From the NCBI RefSeq assembly GCF_024721995.1, contig NZ_JANQBC010000007.1, positions 1 through 64,000 on the forward strand: a stretch of 64,000 nt of DNA, read 5' to 3'. Numbering within the stretch: position 1 is the first letter of the stretch; every line of letters begins with the position of its first letter. The notes under the pieces are model-generated. The model did no database searches. It was not told the origin of the DNA and saw nothing but the letters and a program-made list of their open reading frames with translations. This stretch comes from Paenibacillus radicibacter. Lineage in GTDB: Bacteria > Bacillota > Bacilli > Paenibacillales > NBRC-103111. Position numbers and translations under genes: made by a program. Of this stretch, positions 38,957 through 47,662 are shown one piece after another.

Positions 38957-38973
38957 AAAGGGAGAGATTATTG

Positions 38974-39714
38974 ATGAAAAAGACGATTAAAAATACGATT
39001 TTAAGTTTAACTTTGGGTGCATCACTTGTATCTATGAGCGTACCAGCAAATGCAGCAACAAACGATAAATTGCTTGCAAGTTTAGATGAAGAGCCGGCTG
39101 TGATGCAGTTACATAGCCAAGAAGGAGAAGTAGATCACTCTTTACTTGATGTATTTGCATCTTACTTCTTGAAAAAATTAAATCTAGCACATGCAGCTGA
39201 GATCGCGGCTGTTATGGCAGCAGCTGCACCAGCAGCGCCACAGCAAGCACCGGCATCAACACCAGCACCGACTGCTAAGCCAGCAGCAACAGCTAAACCT
39301 AAAGCAAGTAAAGCTCCAGAGAAAAAGAAACCACAAGTGACAACTTCTAGCTCAAGTGGTTCCAAGACAATTAAGACACCAGATGGCGAGAAGAAATATA
39401 AGAAGAAAATTTCTGTTCGTGCAACAGCTTACTCTGCTGATCCGAAAGAAAATGGTCAATGGGGTCCTGTGGACTACTTCGGTAACCCACTTGTATTAGG
39501 AACGATTGCTGTAGATCCAAGCGTGATTCCGATGGGCTCGAAGGTTTACATTACAGGTTATTCTTCTAGTGGTTTGCCTGGTAAAGGTATGATCGCAAAA
39601 GCATCTGATATGGGCAGTAGCATCAATGGTAATCGTATTGATATTTTCGTTCCAGGATCCTCTTCCATTGCGAAGAAATTCGGAATTCAGAACGTTGAAG
39701 TATACGTATTGTAG
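38974..39714 (+). CDS. Secreted 3D-domain protein, probable cell-wall lytic enzyme
   Basis: 246 residues. A signal peptide (cleavage near ANA-ATN) is followed by a short helical part, an Ala/Pro linker (~80-115), Lys-rich and Ser-rich spacers, and a C-terminal 3D domain (~145-246) with AKASDMGSSINGNRIDIF, where the aspartates that name the domain lie. The domain is shared with MltA-type lytic transglycosylases and YocH/resuscitation-type muralytic enzymes. Control by a c-di-AMP riboswitch is typical for such wall hydrolases. ATG at 38974 sits 7 bases after the site. Confidence 0.9.
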   Translation: MKKTIKNTILSLTLGASLVSMSVPANAATNDKLLASLDEEPAVMQLHSQEGEVDHSLLDVFASYFLKKLNLAHAAEIAAVMAAAAPAAPQQAPASTPAPTAKPAATAKPKASKAPEKKKPQVTTSSSSGSKTIKTPDGEKKYKKKISVRATAYSADPKENGQWGPVDYFGNPLVLGTIAVDPSVIPMGSKVYITGYSSSGLPGKGMIAKASDMGSSINGNRIDIFVPGSSSIAKKFGIQNVEVYVL

Positions 39715-39738
39715 GTTCTAATAATAGGGTAAATAAAC

Positions 39739-39773
39739 AGAAGTTCAGGGTAAAAGCTGAGCTTCTTTTTTTT
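39739..39773 (+). terminator. Terminator after the 3D-domain gene
   Basis: AGAAGTTCAG pairs with CTGAGCTTCT and is followed by eight T. Confidence 0.8.
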
Positions 39774-39868
39774 GTGCAAAATGGCGTATCGTGCTATGTA
39801 CAAGCGTTGGCGCAAAACAAGTAGCTTTCTCATATTCTATTAGTAAAAGATAGAAGGAGGGATGATTC

Positions 39869-40297
39869 ATGTATTTGGTTATATTCAACAGTATCGCGGC
39901 TGCTTTTGGGCTAGTAATGACAGATTCGTTTGGGGAATGGTCATTCCTTTTACAGTTCTTATTGTTCACTATGTTTGCAGAATACACGACACAGGCCATT
40001 GTAAATTTATTAAAGGAGAAGAAGGGTTGGAGATCGTTTCTAGATAACAGACTTTTCTTGAAGAATGTGATTGTCATTCTATTCGTGATTATGGCCCACA
40101 ACTTTGACGTCCTACTAGGGACCAAAGATGCCATTCTAACCGGTTGTATCTATTACTACTTGTCTCACGGTTGGATTCTAATTGTGGACAATAGCGCGAA
40201 GGCTGGCGTGCCGATACCGCCTATCTTGCTGAAGGCAATTGATCTTCTTCGTACGAAGAAGGACGATACGAACAAGAACAATAACAACTTAGAATAA
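39869..40297 (+). CDS. Holin family membrane protein
   Basis: 142 residues with about three hydrophobic helices (~5-48, 65-85, 88-110) and a charged Asn/Lys tail. The pattern NSAKAGVPIPPILLKAI is that of phage holin family 4 (TcdE/UtxA-like). GAAGGAGGG precedes the ATG. No phage genes surround it. It could help export or control the 3D-domain wall protein, or have an unrelated cellular role. Confidence 0.8.
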   Translation: MYLVIFNSIAAAFGLVMTDSFGEWSFLLQFLLFTMFAEYTTQAIVNLLKEKKGWRSFLDNRLFLKNVIVILFVIMAHNFDVLLGTKDAILTGCIYYYLSHGWILIVDNSAKAGVPIPPILLKAIDLLRTKKDDTNKNNNNLE

Positions 40298-40298
40298 T

Positions 40299-40347
40299 AA
40301 AGAACCGTTATGAAAGGGGTTTATCCAATCAATAACGGTTCTTTTTT
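40299..40347. terminator. Bidirectional terminator between the holin gene and nagA
   Basis: AAAGAACCGTTAT pairs perfectly with ATAACGGTTCTTT; T residues follow on the plus strand and a T-rich stretch on the minus strand. Confidence 0.85.
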
Positions 40348-40356
40348 CTGTGTAGA

Positions 40357-41532
40357 TTAGCTATGAATTTGCTTACCTTTGATGATAACTTGTTGTAATT
40401 CTAAGTCCTCAGACACTAGAAGAAGATCAGCTTGCTTACCGCCGCGAATAGAACCGATTGTATCATTCAAACGAAGCACTTTAGCAGGGTTTAGTGACGC
40501 TCTGCGGCTTGCTTCTGGTACGGTAAGTCCAATGTCTTGAACAAGGTGACGGAAACCACGAATAGTCGTTAACGTGCTTCCTGCAAGGGAGTCTCCTACT
40601 TTCAGGCGCGCTACGCCGCCTTTTACAAGTACGTCTTGACCACCTAACTGATAAATACCATCTTCTAGACCTGTCGCTGACATCGCATCTGTGATCATGA
40701 CAAGGTTATCTTGTTGTTTCATGGCTACAAGCAGGCGTGTACATACAGGATGTACGTGAATACCGTCTGCAATAATTTCAGCCGATACATCGTTCATCGT
40801 TAGGATCGCACCAACTGTTCCCGGTTCGCGGTGATGCAGTGGACTCATCGCATTATACATATGAACGGAATGGCTCAGACCATGCAAGCGAGCGGCTTCC
40901 ATTTGCTCATAGTTCGCATCTGTATGTGCTGCTGAAGCGACGATGCCGTTGTCGCGAAGCCATGCGATTAGCTCAAGCGCGCCTTCACGTTCAGGAGCAA
41001 GAGATAAGATTTTAATTAGACCCGGATATTGTTCGTTCCATTCTTGCATCCAATCTACGCGAGGAAGCGATACGAAAGCTGGATTTTGTGCACCGACTTT
41101 ATTCGGATTAATGAATGGTCCTTCAAGATGAACACCCACGACTTGCGCGTACGGCATTTCGTTTTGTTGATAGGAATGAACAGAATCAAGCACACTTGAA
41201 ATATCATCATGTAGTGCTGTCATGGATGTAGCAACAATCGCTGTTGTACCATGCGTGCTGTGGAAGCGGGCAATCGTCTCGATAGACTCTTCTTTTGCAT
41301 CCATGAAGTCGCAGCCGAAACCACCATGTACGTGAATATCGATAAATCCAGGAAGCAACCAGCTTCCGTTAGCATCGATGCAATTTTCTTTAGAAGAAGG
41401 GATCGCAGCATCACCTTGGTGGTATACAGCATCTATCTTATCGCCAACAACTTTTAATGCTCCGCCTTTAAGGACTTCCTGTTCCAGCACAACATTCGCG
41501 TTAATGATCCAATAGGTTTGATTATTGTTCAA
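40357..41532 (-). CDS. nagA: N-acetylglucosamine-6-phosphate deacetylase
   Basis: 391 residues. Amidohydrolase with the metal-binding FIDIHVHGG, the EGPF motif, HSVHMYNAMSPLHHREPG and the catalytic aspartate in ITDAMSATG. It makes glucosamine-6-phosphate and acetate. It starts at a TTG (41532) inside the end of nagB, 11 bases of overlap, with GGGAG upstream. Confidence 0.96.
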   Translation of the reverse strand: MNNNQTYWIINANVVLEQEVLKGGALKVVGDKIDAVYHQGDAAIPSSKENCIDANGSWLLPGFIDIHVHGGFGCDFMDAKEESIETIARFHSTHGTTAIVATSMTALHDDISSVLDSVHSYQQNEMPYAQVVGVHLEGPFINPNKVGAQNPAFVSLPRVDWMQEWNEQYPGLIKILSLAPEREGALELIAWLRDNGIVASAAHTDANYEQMEAARLHGLSHSVHMYNAMSPLHHREPGTVGAILTMNDVSAEIIADGIHVHPVCTRLLVAMKQQDNLVMITDAMSATGLEDGIYQLGGQDVLVKGGVARLKVGDSLAGSTLTTIRGFRHLVQDIGLTVPEASRRASLNPAKVLRLNDTIGSIRGGKQADLLLVSEDLELQQVIIKGKQIHS

Positions 41533-42256
41533 TTAAACCACTCCCAGCTTCATTATCAAGTAACACGACAAGATTCGGGTGCGCTTGAAGTAAGCTTGCA
41601 GGGCAATCTGTTGTAATTGGACCGAAGAGAGCACGTTCTACGATTTCTGCTTTATCCGCACCACGTACAATTAGAATAATTTGTTTAGCCTTCATAATAG
41701 AAGCAATACCCATTGTAATCGCATGAGTCGGAACTTCATCGATGGATGGGAAGTAACGAGCATTCGCTTCACGAGTTTCTGCTTTTAGTTCTACGCGGTG
41801 AGTACCTGCAGTTAATTCACGACCAGGCTCGTTAAAACCAATATGACCGTTATGACCAATTCCAAGGATCTGCAAGTCAACTTGACCTGCATCAGCCATC
41901 ATTGCATCGTATTCTTCACACTCTTCATCAACATCATCTGCATTTCCGTTAGGTACATGTGTTTCTTCCATTTGAATATCAACGTGATCGAATAAGTGGT
42001 GGTTCATATAAGTGCGGTAGCTCTCGGAATGACCATCTGGCAAACCAACATACTCATCTAAGTTGAAGGATTTCGCGTGGCGGAAAGATACGCGAGCAGC
42101 GTTATAGTTCTTAACTAGCTCTTCATAAATGCCGACAGGTGTGCCACCAGTAGCTAGACCTAGAACTGCATCGGGTTTAGTTTGGATTAGAGCTGTAATA
42201 ATACCAGCACCTGCTTGGTTTAATTCTTGCTGACTGTTAAATACGTGGATAATCAT
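41522..42256 (-). CDS. nagB: Glucosamine-6-phosphate deaminase
   Basis: 244 residues. Sugar-phosphate isomerase fold: LGLATGGTPVGIYEELV, NLDEYVGL, GIGHNGHIGFNEPG. It converts glucosamine-6-phosphate to fructose-6-phosphate and ammonia. Its ATG overlaps the regulator's stop by one base, with GGGAGAG as site. Confidence 0.97.
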   Translation of the reverse strand: MIIHVFNSQQELNQAGAGIITALIQTKPDAVLGLATGGTPVGIYEELVKNYNAARVSFRHAKSFNLDEYVGLPDGHSESYRTYMNHHLFDHVDIQMEETHVPNGNADDVDEECEEYDAMMADAGQVDLQILGIGHNGHIGFNEPGRELTAGTHRVELKAETREANARYFPSIDEVPTHAITMGIASIMKAKQIILIVRGADKAEIVERALFGPITTDCPASLLQAHPNLVVLLDNEAGSGLIEQ

Positions 42257-43116
42257 TAATTGTCTCTCCCTTTATATGTGTATTGTTTAACCATCTGATA
42301 AGATCGCTCAAGCGTTGGTACCAATTCATGAAAATGCTCACTTACTAAGCATGTGAAAATAATGTCGATTACATGCAACTGCCCAATCCGTGACGCCATA
42401 TCTCCACGTCGCATGCCTTCTTCGAGTGTTGAGGAGAATAGACGAATGTCGGAAATATTGCTTAGGGTATTGGAACCGTATTTTGTAAGAGAGATCGTTG
42501 TGGCACCTCGTTCTTGCGCGCTTTGCAGGGAGTGGATCGTCTCTGGTGTTTCACCTGAATAAGAAATAGCGATCGCAACATCACCTGTTGATAAAGCAGA
42601 AGCAGAAGTGATCTGCATGTGTGGGTCAGGAAAAGCAGTTGATCGTTTACCGATACGAACCAGCTTCTGATAAAAATCTTGTGTGACGACGGAAGAAGTT
42701 CCTACGCCATATAAATCAACTTGTTTCGCCTTATGCAAGGCGTCTACTGCAAGTTTGAGTTGTTTAAAATCGATCAGTCGCGTTGTATCTGCGATAGAGC
42801 GCAAGTGATTCGCTTCTACGGCTTGCACAATCCGATCCATCGGATTACCAGCGACAATATCTTGATAAGTTGCATTACTGGGCATTTGAACAAGCTCAGT
42901 AGACAGCTTCATTTTGAAATCAGTAAATCCTTGAAAATGAAACGTTTTGCAAAATCGCGATATCGTAGCTGTGCTAGTCTGAGATTGTTCCGCTAAATCT
43001 GTAATTCCCATCGTAACAACTTGTTGGGAATGATCGAGAATGTAGCGGGCTAAATTTTGCTCCTGTCGATTCAAACCTTCATGTTTTTCCTGAATTGCAG
43101 TCAATATGGATGACAT
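42256..43116 (-). CDS. MurR/RpiR-family transcriptional regulator
   Basis: 286 residues from the ATG at 43116. An N-terminal HTH_6 domain (MGITDLAEQSQTSTATISRFCKTFHFQGFTDFK) and a C-terminal SIS sugar-phosphate-binding domain (GVGTSSVV, AISYSGETPETI). Being first in the operon with nagB and nagA, it probably senses an amino-sugar phosphate and controls them. A palindrome at 43167-43179 is a candidate operator. ATG at 43119 is an alternative start. Confidence 0.92.
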   Translation of the reverse strand: MSSILTAIQEKHEGLNRQEQNLARYILDHSQQVVTMGITDLAEQSQTSTATISRFCKTFHFQGFTDFKMKLSTELVQMPSNATYQDIVAGNPMDRIVQAVEANHLRSIADTTRLIDFKQLKLAVDALHKAKQVDLYGVGTSSVVTQDFYQKLVRIGKRSTAFPDPHMQITSASALSTGDVAIAISYSGETPETIHSLQSAQERGATTISLTKYGSNTLSNISDIRLFSSTLEEGMRRGDMASRIGQLHVIDIIFTCLVSEHFHELVPTLERSYQMVKQYTYKGRDN

Positions 43117-43166
43117 CATGAACACCTGACCCAAGAAAAGTATTTACAATAATTTTATTTAAAAAA

Positions 43167-43179
43167 GAAAATTATTTTC
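43167..43179. promoter_or_regulatory. Candidate operator of the nag operon
   Basis: GAAAATTATTTTC, a perfect palindrome around a central T, about 50 bases upstream of the regulator start. It lies in an AT-rich stretch, where such palindromes can arise by chance. Confidence 0.4.
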
Positions 43180-43230
43180 ATAAATATCATACAATAATTT
43201 ACTCCAAATTTCAATATCAAAGAGGTAGGA

Positions 43231-43259
43231 TTGACAATGTTGTGAAGAGAAGACATGAT
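43231..43259 (+). promoter_or_regulatory. Candidate promoter of the HAD hydrolase gene
   Basis: A perfect TTGACA at 43231 and CATGAT at 43254 are 17 bases apart. The -10 is weak. Confidence 0.4.
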
Positions 43260-43308
43260 TGTAGAAGTCAAGACAATAAATTTAGCTTATATAAAGGAGT
43301 CCTAACTT

Positions 43309-43986
43309 ATGCAGAATAGTCATCACGAAGTGCCTGAAGCTATGATTTTTGATTTGGACGGAACCTTATTTCAGACAGAAACTTTGCTTGTGAAAGCTTA
43401 TCATAAGTTGTTCGATACATTACGCAGTGAGGGCTTGTTTGAAGGTCCAACACCACCAGAGGAGCGGATGCTTAGCTGCTTAGGTATGGTGATGGAGACA
43501 ATCTGGGATAAAGTAATGCCAGATGCATCTATTGAGGCGCATGAGCGTGCGAACGAGCTACTTAGCCGTTATGAGTTAGAAGGGCTTGCTGCTGGGGATG
43601 GTAAACTTTATGACGAAGTTGAAGTAACACTAAAGGAGCTTCGCAGTCGCGGTATTAAGTTGTTTGTTGCTTCGAATGGACAAGAACCTTATGTACGCGG
43701 AGTTGCAGCTGCTAAAGGGATTACGGATTTGTTCGTAGACTTATACAGTGCAGGGGAATATCAGACGACAACGAAAGTCGATCTTGTTGCCCATTTGCTT
43801 AACAAATATCAGCTGAAATCTGCTTGGATGGTTGGTGATCGTTCATCAGATGTTGAGGCAGGTCTTGAGAATGGACTGACTGTTGTCGCTTGTGATTATG
43901 CGACATTCCGTTCAGCTGGTGAGTTGGAAGGCGCACATATTCGTATTAAGGAATTTAAAGAAATATTGAATTATATTGAACAATAA
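43309..43986 (+). CDS. HAD-superfamily hydrolase
   Basis: 225 residues. Motif I is FDLDGTLFQTE, motif II near FVASNGQ, and motifs III/IV are KVDLVAHLL and MVGDRSSDVEAGLENGL. A cap inserted after motif I makes it a subfamily IA phosphatase (phosphoglycolate/pyrophosphatase type); the substrate is unknown. AAAGGAG precedes the ATG. Divergent from the nag operon. Confidence 0.9.
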   Translation: MQNSHHEVPEAMIFDLDGTLFQTETLLVKAYHKLFDTLRSEGLFEGPTPPEERMLSCLGMVMETIWDKVMPDASIEAHERANELLSRYELEGLAAGDGKLYDEVEVTLKELRSRGIKLFVASNGQEPYVRGVAAAKGITDLFVDLYSAGEYQTTTKVDLVAHLLNKYQLKSAWMVGDRSSDVEAGLENGLTVVACDYATFRSAGELEGAHIRIKEFKEILNYIEQ

Positions 43987-43987
43987 A

Positions 43988-44024
43988 AAGAAACTCCCGA
44001 TTCTTATGGAATGGGAGTTCTTCT
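43988..44024. terminator. Terminator between the HAD gene and the YheC/D cluster
   Basis: AGAAACTCCC pairs with GGGAGTTCT between the convergent genes, with TTCT on the plus side and TTTCTTTTT on the minus side. Confidence 0.7.
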
Positions 44025-44037
44025 GTATTTACAACAG

Positions 44038-45138
44038 TTATTTTTCTATAAAAGAAGCCTCTGATAATAACATCTTCGCATATTCAAGCGGGCGCTTAAT
44101 CGCTTTGCGATATGTTTTCGTCTCACCAATTTTGGAGAATACCTCTCTAGACGGCTTCGGATTAACTTCAAGTAACCACACACCACCATCTGGATCTATC
44201 GCAATATCAAGTCCAAGCTCACATAGCTGTCCATAGCGTTCTTCTAAGAAGTAGGCGGTCTGGTAGCCAAGTTCATTCACATTCTCTACGATCTCGCTGA
44301 TCTTCTTCCGTGAATTAAAGCGTTGTTCTAGTAACTTATCCATGGAGATTGCTGTACCGCCGCCATGCAGATTTGAAGTGATACTGCGCTGTGGGCCAAT
44401 TCGTCCAGCAACACCAGTGATGTCCCAATACCCTTCGCCATCCTTTTGAATAAGCAGCCTGTAATCATGAACTCTGCCATTTGGCAGACTTAGATCAATG
44501 CCTTGTTGGATCAAGTATCGCTCGTCAATTTTCCAAGGTGTGAGCTTGCTCGCAATATCCTTAAGTGCAATGCGCTGCGGTGTCATAATCGTCCGATTGG
44601 CATTACGACCTTCGATGACACAAGTGTTATCCTCTTTCAGTTGGAGACGCACAATACCTCTACCACCGGTACCACTCTTGGGTTTTAAATAGATGACTTT
44701 ATGTTTACGCAAAAAGTTTAGCAAAGCTGCATTCGTTGTATATTGCTTCGTATTAGGAAGCATGGTACCGATCAGTGGATCTTCCGACATGACCTGATGA
44801 AGTGCCCACTTGTTTGTAAGAGGTTTAGCCATATAATTCAACTTATGTCTATTGCGAAACGCCCGAAGCATTCGATATTTATCAGCGCCATGATAGCGAC
44901 AGCGATCATAAATAAGTGAAGGGATTGGAACCCATTTGCGGGTCCATATTTCGTCCTCGATGTCATATACATAGGCATGGATTTCCCGCCTTGCCGCGGA
45001 ATATTCCAGTGGCGTAAATACAGCGATGGAAAGGCCCATTTGTTTGGCATAGATGCTAAGTTTTTTGTAATAGCCCAATTCTTCAAATGTGGTTCCATCT
45101 AGATAAACGGCGATAATGCCGAGCGTTTGTTCAGACAT
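44038..45138 (-). CDS. YheC/YheD-family ATP-grasp spore coat-associated protein (copy 4)
   Basis: 366 residues from the ATG at 45138. ATP-grasp features: IYLKPKSGTGGRGIVRLQ, YLIQQGIDLSLPNGRVHDYRLLIQKD and the metal-binding end LGLDIAIDPDGGVWLLEVNPKPSREVF. Proteins of this family are associated with the endospore coat in Bacillus; the ligation partner is unknown. A GTG at 45150 overlaps the preceding gene and is an alternative start. Last of four tandem paralogs. Confidence 0.88.
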   Translation of the reverse strand: MSEQTLGIIAVYLDGTTFEELGYYKKLSIYAKQMGLSIAVFTPLEYSAARREIHAYVYDIEDEIWTRKWVPIPSLIYDRCRYHGADKYRMLRAFRNRHKLNYMAKPLTNKWALHQVMSEDPLIGTMLPNTKQYTTNAALLNFLRKHKVIYLKPKSGTGGRGIVRLQLKEDNTCVIEGRNANRTIMTPQRIALKDIASKLTPWKIDERYLIQQGIDLSLPNGRVHDYRLLIQKDGEGYWDITGVAGRIGPQRSITSNLHGGGTAISMDKLLEQRFNSRKKISEIVENVNELGYQTAYFLEERYGQLCELGLDIAIDPDGGVWLLEVNPKPSREVFSKIGETKTYRKAIKRPLEYAKMLLSEASFIEK

Positions 45139-45146
45139 GCTCGAAT

Positions 45147-46280
45147 TCACCTTCTCTTTTTGTTCTTTTTCGCTAAAAATATACTGAATCGGATAATGCG
45201 TTCGAGCGATTTCTTCCGAATATGGGGCTCATCGAATTTCATGGGCTTGGAGTTTGCTTCAAAAAACCAGGTTCGCCCTGATTTATCGATTCCAAGATCC
45301 ATCGACATTTCACCAAGTAATTGACCTGAAGATCTTTCAATATGTTTGGCAATGAATAGTGCTGTCGATTTCATTTGCTTGAGAATATTTTGCGCGAGTT
45401 CATTACCGAATGTTTGGCTGAGCATTTTCTCTGGGTCTTCAATGGAGCCACCTCTAGGCACATGCGTCGTAATGCTCGAAGCCCCGGCGAGTCTCGCACC
45501 TATTCCTGTAAAGCTCCATTCTCCCTTCGAGTTTTTCTGGATCAAAGCACGTAAATCATAAGGGCGATCTTTGTAATTGGCTAGATCAATACCCTGTTGA
45601 ATAATGTACTCCTCATTCTTTTGATATTTTTGAATTTTTTTCCATAAGGTTGCTGATGTAGAATGAAGAGAGTTTTGGGTCTTAGTTGTGTCTTGGATCG
45701 TTAACTTATACAGCGGCATCATCGGATTTAGCGATTTGCGCTCGACTAACATAATGCCTTTACCCGCTTTACCTCGAACAGGTTTTAAGTAGATGATCGG
45801 AAACAATTTAATGAGTGATTCTAGATCGTTGGAAGTCGATAATTGTTGTGTGATTGGAATGTAATCGTTCGTCTCAGAGGATTCACTTAACCACTTGTAT
45901 AAGGACCATTTGTTAAAGAAGCCAGGATTGAATAGATGAAGGTTCTTCTGTTTGATACATGCTTGAATTTTCTGTTGTACTTCTGGCTGCATCTCTTGAT
46001 GACGGTAGGGAATCCGATTATAGATAACTTGTGGGAAAGGCATCCATTGGCGAAACCAAGCTTCATTGTTCTGGTCGTAGCAGAAGGCGTGAACACGAGT
46101 GCTGCTTAAGTTCAGGTCTTCTGCTGTAACAACAAACACTTTAGCATTATAAGTACTTCCAATACGTATGAGATCTATAAAGTTAGAGCGGTTGCCTTGG
46201 AATTGATCAGATTTATCTGCTACCGTTAGAATCCCAATGCTAGGAGAGGATGAATGTTCATGTGAGGAGTCTGCAGACAC
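45147..46280 (-). CDS. YheC/YheD-family ATP-grasp spore coat-associated protein (copy 3)
   Basis: 377 residues. The ATP-grasp region includes IYLKPVRGKAGKGIMLVERK, YIIQQGIDLANYKDRPYDLRALIQKN and MSMDLGIDKSGRTWFFEANSKP. The GTG start at 46280 directly abuts the stop of the previous gene, and the AGG-AGG codons near that gene's end form its ribosome-binding site, so translation is coupled. The C-terminus is Lys/Arg-rich. Confidence 0.88.
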   Translation of the reverse strand: MSADSSHEHSSSPSIGILTVADKSDQFQGNRSNFIDLIRIGSTYNAKVFVVTAEDLNLSSTRVHAFCYDQNNEAWFRQWMPFPQVIYNRIPYRHQEMQPEVQQKIQACIKQKNLHLFNPGFFNKWSLYKWLSESSETNDYIPITQQLSTSNDLESLIKLFPIIYLKPVRGKAGKGIMLVERKSLNPMMPLYKLTIQDTTKTQNSLHSTSATLWKKIQKYQKNEEYIIQQGIDLANYKDRPYDLRALIQKNSKGEWSFTGIGARLAGASSITTHVPRGGSIEDPEKMLSQTFGNELAQNILKQMKSTALFIAKHIERSSGQLLGEMSMDLGIDKSGRTWFFEANSKPMKFDEPHIRKKSLERIIRFSIFLAKKNKKRR

Positions 46281-47648
46281 TTATTCATTCCTCCTTACGC
46301 GAAAATTGCTGAGGAATAGGCAATGATCATAAATATTCATTAATGACTGCCTTTCTTCCGCTTTAAGAGACGGATGTTTAAAGATCGATCGTCCTGGCTT
46401 GGAATTGGCTTCGAACATCCAGATCTGTTCACGTTGGTCAATACCAAGGTCGAATCCGAGTTCGCCAAGATGATGCGAATAGTTCCGCTCTAGCGCTTGA
46501 GCTAAATTGATAGCTGTATTTTTGGCATTACTGAGTACAGCGTCAGCGTGATTGCCATATACTTGCTCTAATACTTGTTCAGGTGTCATTAATGATCCGC
46601 CGGTACGAATATGTGTAGTTACACTGCCTTTACCGGCTTTCTTGGCGCCTATCGCAGCAACAACCCATTCATTATCCAAGTTCTTGGTCATATGGAAGCG
46701 GAAGTCGATCGGACAATTATCGATCTCAATTAATCGAATGCCTTGCTGAGCGACATAAGAACCTAACATGCCACGATGCATGCCAAGCATCCGTACGAGA
46801 TCATCGAATTTGGTGAAACGAAGCAGGGTGTTCTTTCCGTTCTTGCGATATCGGACAAAATATCCGCGATGTGGATGGAAGGTTACCCGATAAATCCCGA
46901 TTCCCAGCGATCCTGCAGATGGTTTTAAATAGATAAACCGGTGTACCTGCAGCATTTCTTTCACTTTGTTCGGAGATGGATTAATGACGGATTCAGGTAC
47001 GTGTTTGAACTGTTCGTCATTTTCCAATAGGGCGTATACGTCTGATTTATCGAAAAAGCTCCAGTTAAATAGCGGGATATTACGCCGCTCGAAACGTTCT
47101 TTAAATCCGTCCATTTGCGGCTGTTTCTCCAATTTGCGAGAAGATAAACGATTGTAGACGACATCTGGCAGCGGAACAACTTTGCGCACGAATGCACCAT
47201 TTGGGCGCATGATGTATCCGTTTATGGTTTCATTCTGCCAATCTACGTCGTTCGGTCCGAAAGCGATGAAGAATGATTTGTCGTTACCCGTGCGCATGAT
47301 CTGTCGTATGAAAGAAGTCCGAGCACCAAAAGGCGAGAGATTGTTACCCGTATGCGCGGTGAAAATACCGATAAGCGGTCCGAGATTAATTTCTTTGCCA
47401 TTGGTGGAGACGACATGTGATACCCCTGTCCGTGGGAGTTTGATCGAATTGAACATCAAGTTAGATAAATACAAGTGTAAACCGGCTTTTTTCACCACCC
47501 GAAGTGGGGCAGTAAATGATTTGGAGCCGAACCGGACGAGGATAGTTTTAGAGTTTGTAAGATGTAGAGTGCGTGCGAGATCGTTGGATACGTAGACCAT
47601 TCTGCTAGGCTTGAGTGTGGTATGGATGGTGCATGTTGTCAAACTCAT
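46281..47648 (-). CDS. YheC/YheD-family ATP-grasp spore coat-associated protein (copy 2, with N-terminal domain)
   Basis: 455 residues, longer than its three neighbours because of an extra N-terminal beta-rich domain (~1-95: TLKPSRMVYVSNDLARTL, VRFGSKSFTAPLRVV). This is followed by the usual ATP-grasp part: IYLKPSAGSLGIGIYRV, YVAQQGIRLIEIDNCPIDFRFHM and LGFDLGIDQREQIWMFEANSKPGRS. The layout recalls YheD of Bacillus. The coding sequence ends in AGG AGG codons used by the next gene. Confidence 0.88.
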   Translation of the reverse strand: MSLTTCTIHTTLKPSRMVYVSNDLARTLHLTNSKTILVRFGSKSFTAPLRVVKKAGLHLYLSNLMFNSIKLPRTGVSHVVSTNGKEINLGPLIGIFTAHTGNNLSPFGARTSFIRQIMRTGNDKSFFIAFGPNDVDWQNETINGYIMRPNGAFVRKVVPLPDVVYNRLSSRKLEKQPQMDGFKERFERRNIPLFNWSFFDKSDVYALLENDEQFKHVPESVINPSPNKVKEMLQVHRFIYLKPSAGSLGIGIYRVTFHPHRGYFVRYRKNGKNTLLRFTKFDDLVRMLGMHRGMLGSYVAQQGIRLIEIDNCPIDFRFHMTKNLDNEWVVAAIGAKKAGKGSVTTHIRTGGSLMTPEQVLEQVYGNHADAVLSNAKNTAINLAQALERNYSHHLGELGFDLGIDQREQIWMFEANSKPGRSIFKHPSLKAEERQSLMNIYDHCLFLSNFRVRRNE

Positions 47649-47662
47649 TGTAGATTACCCTC

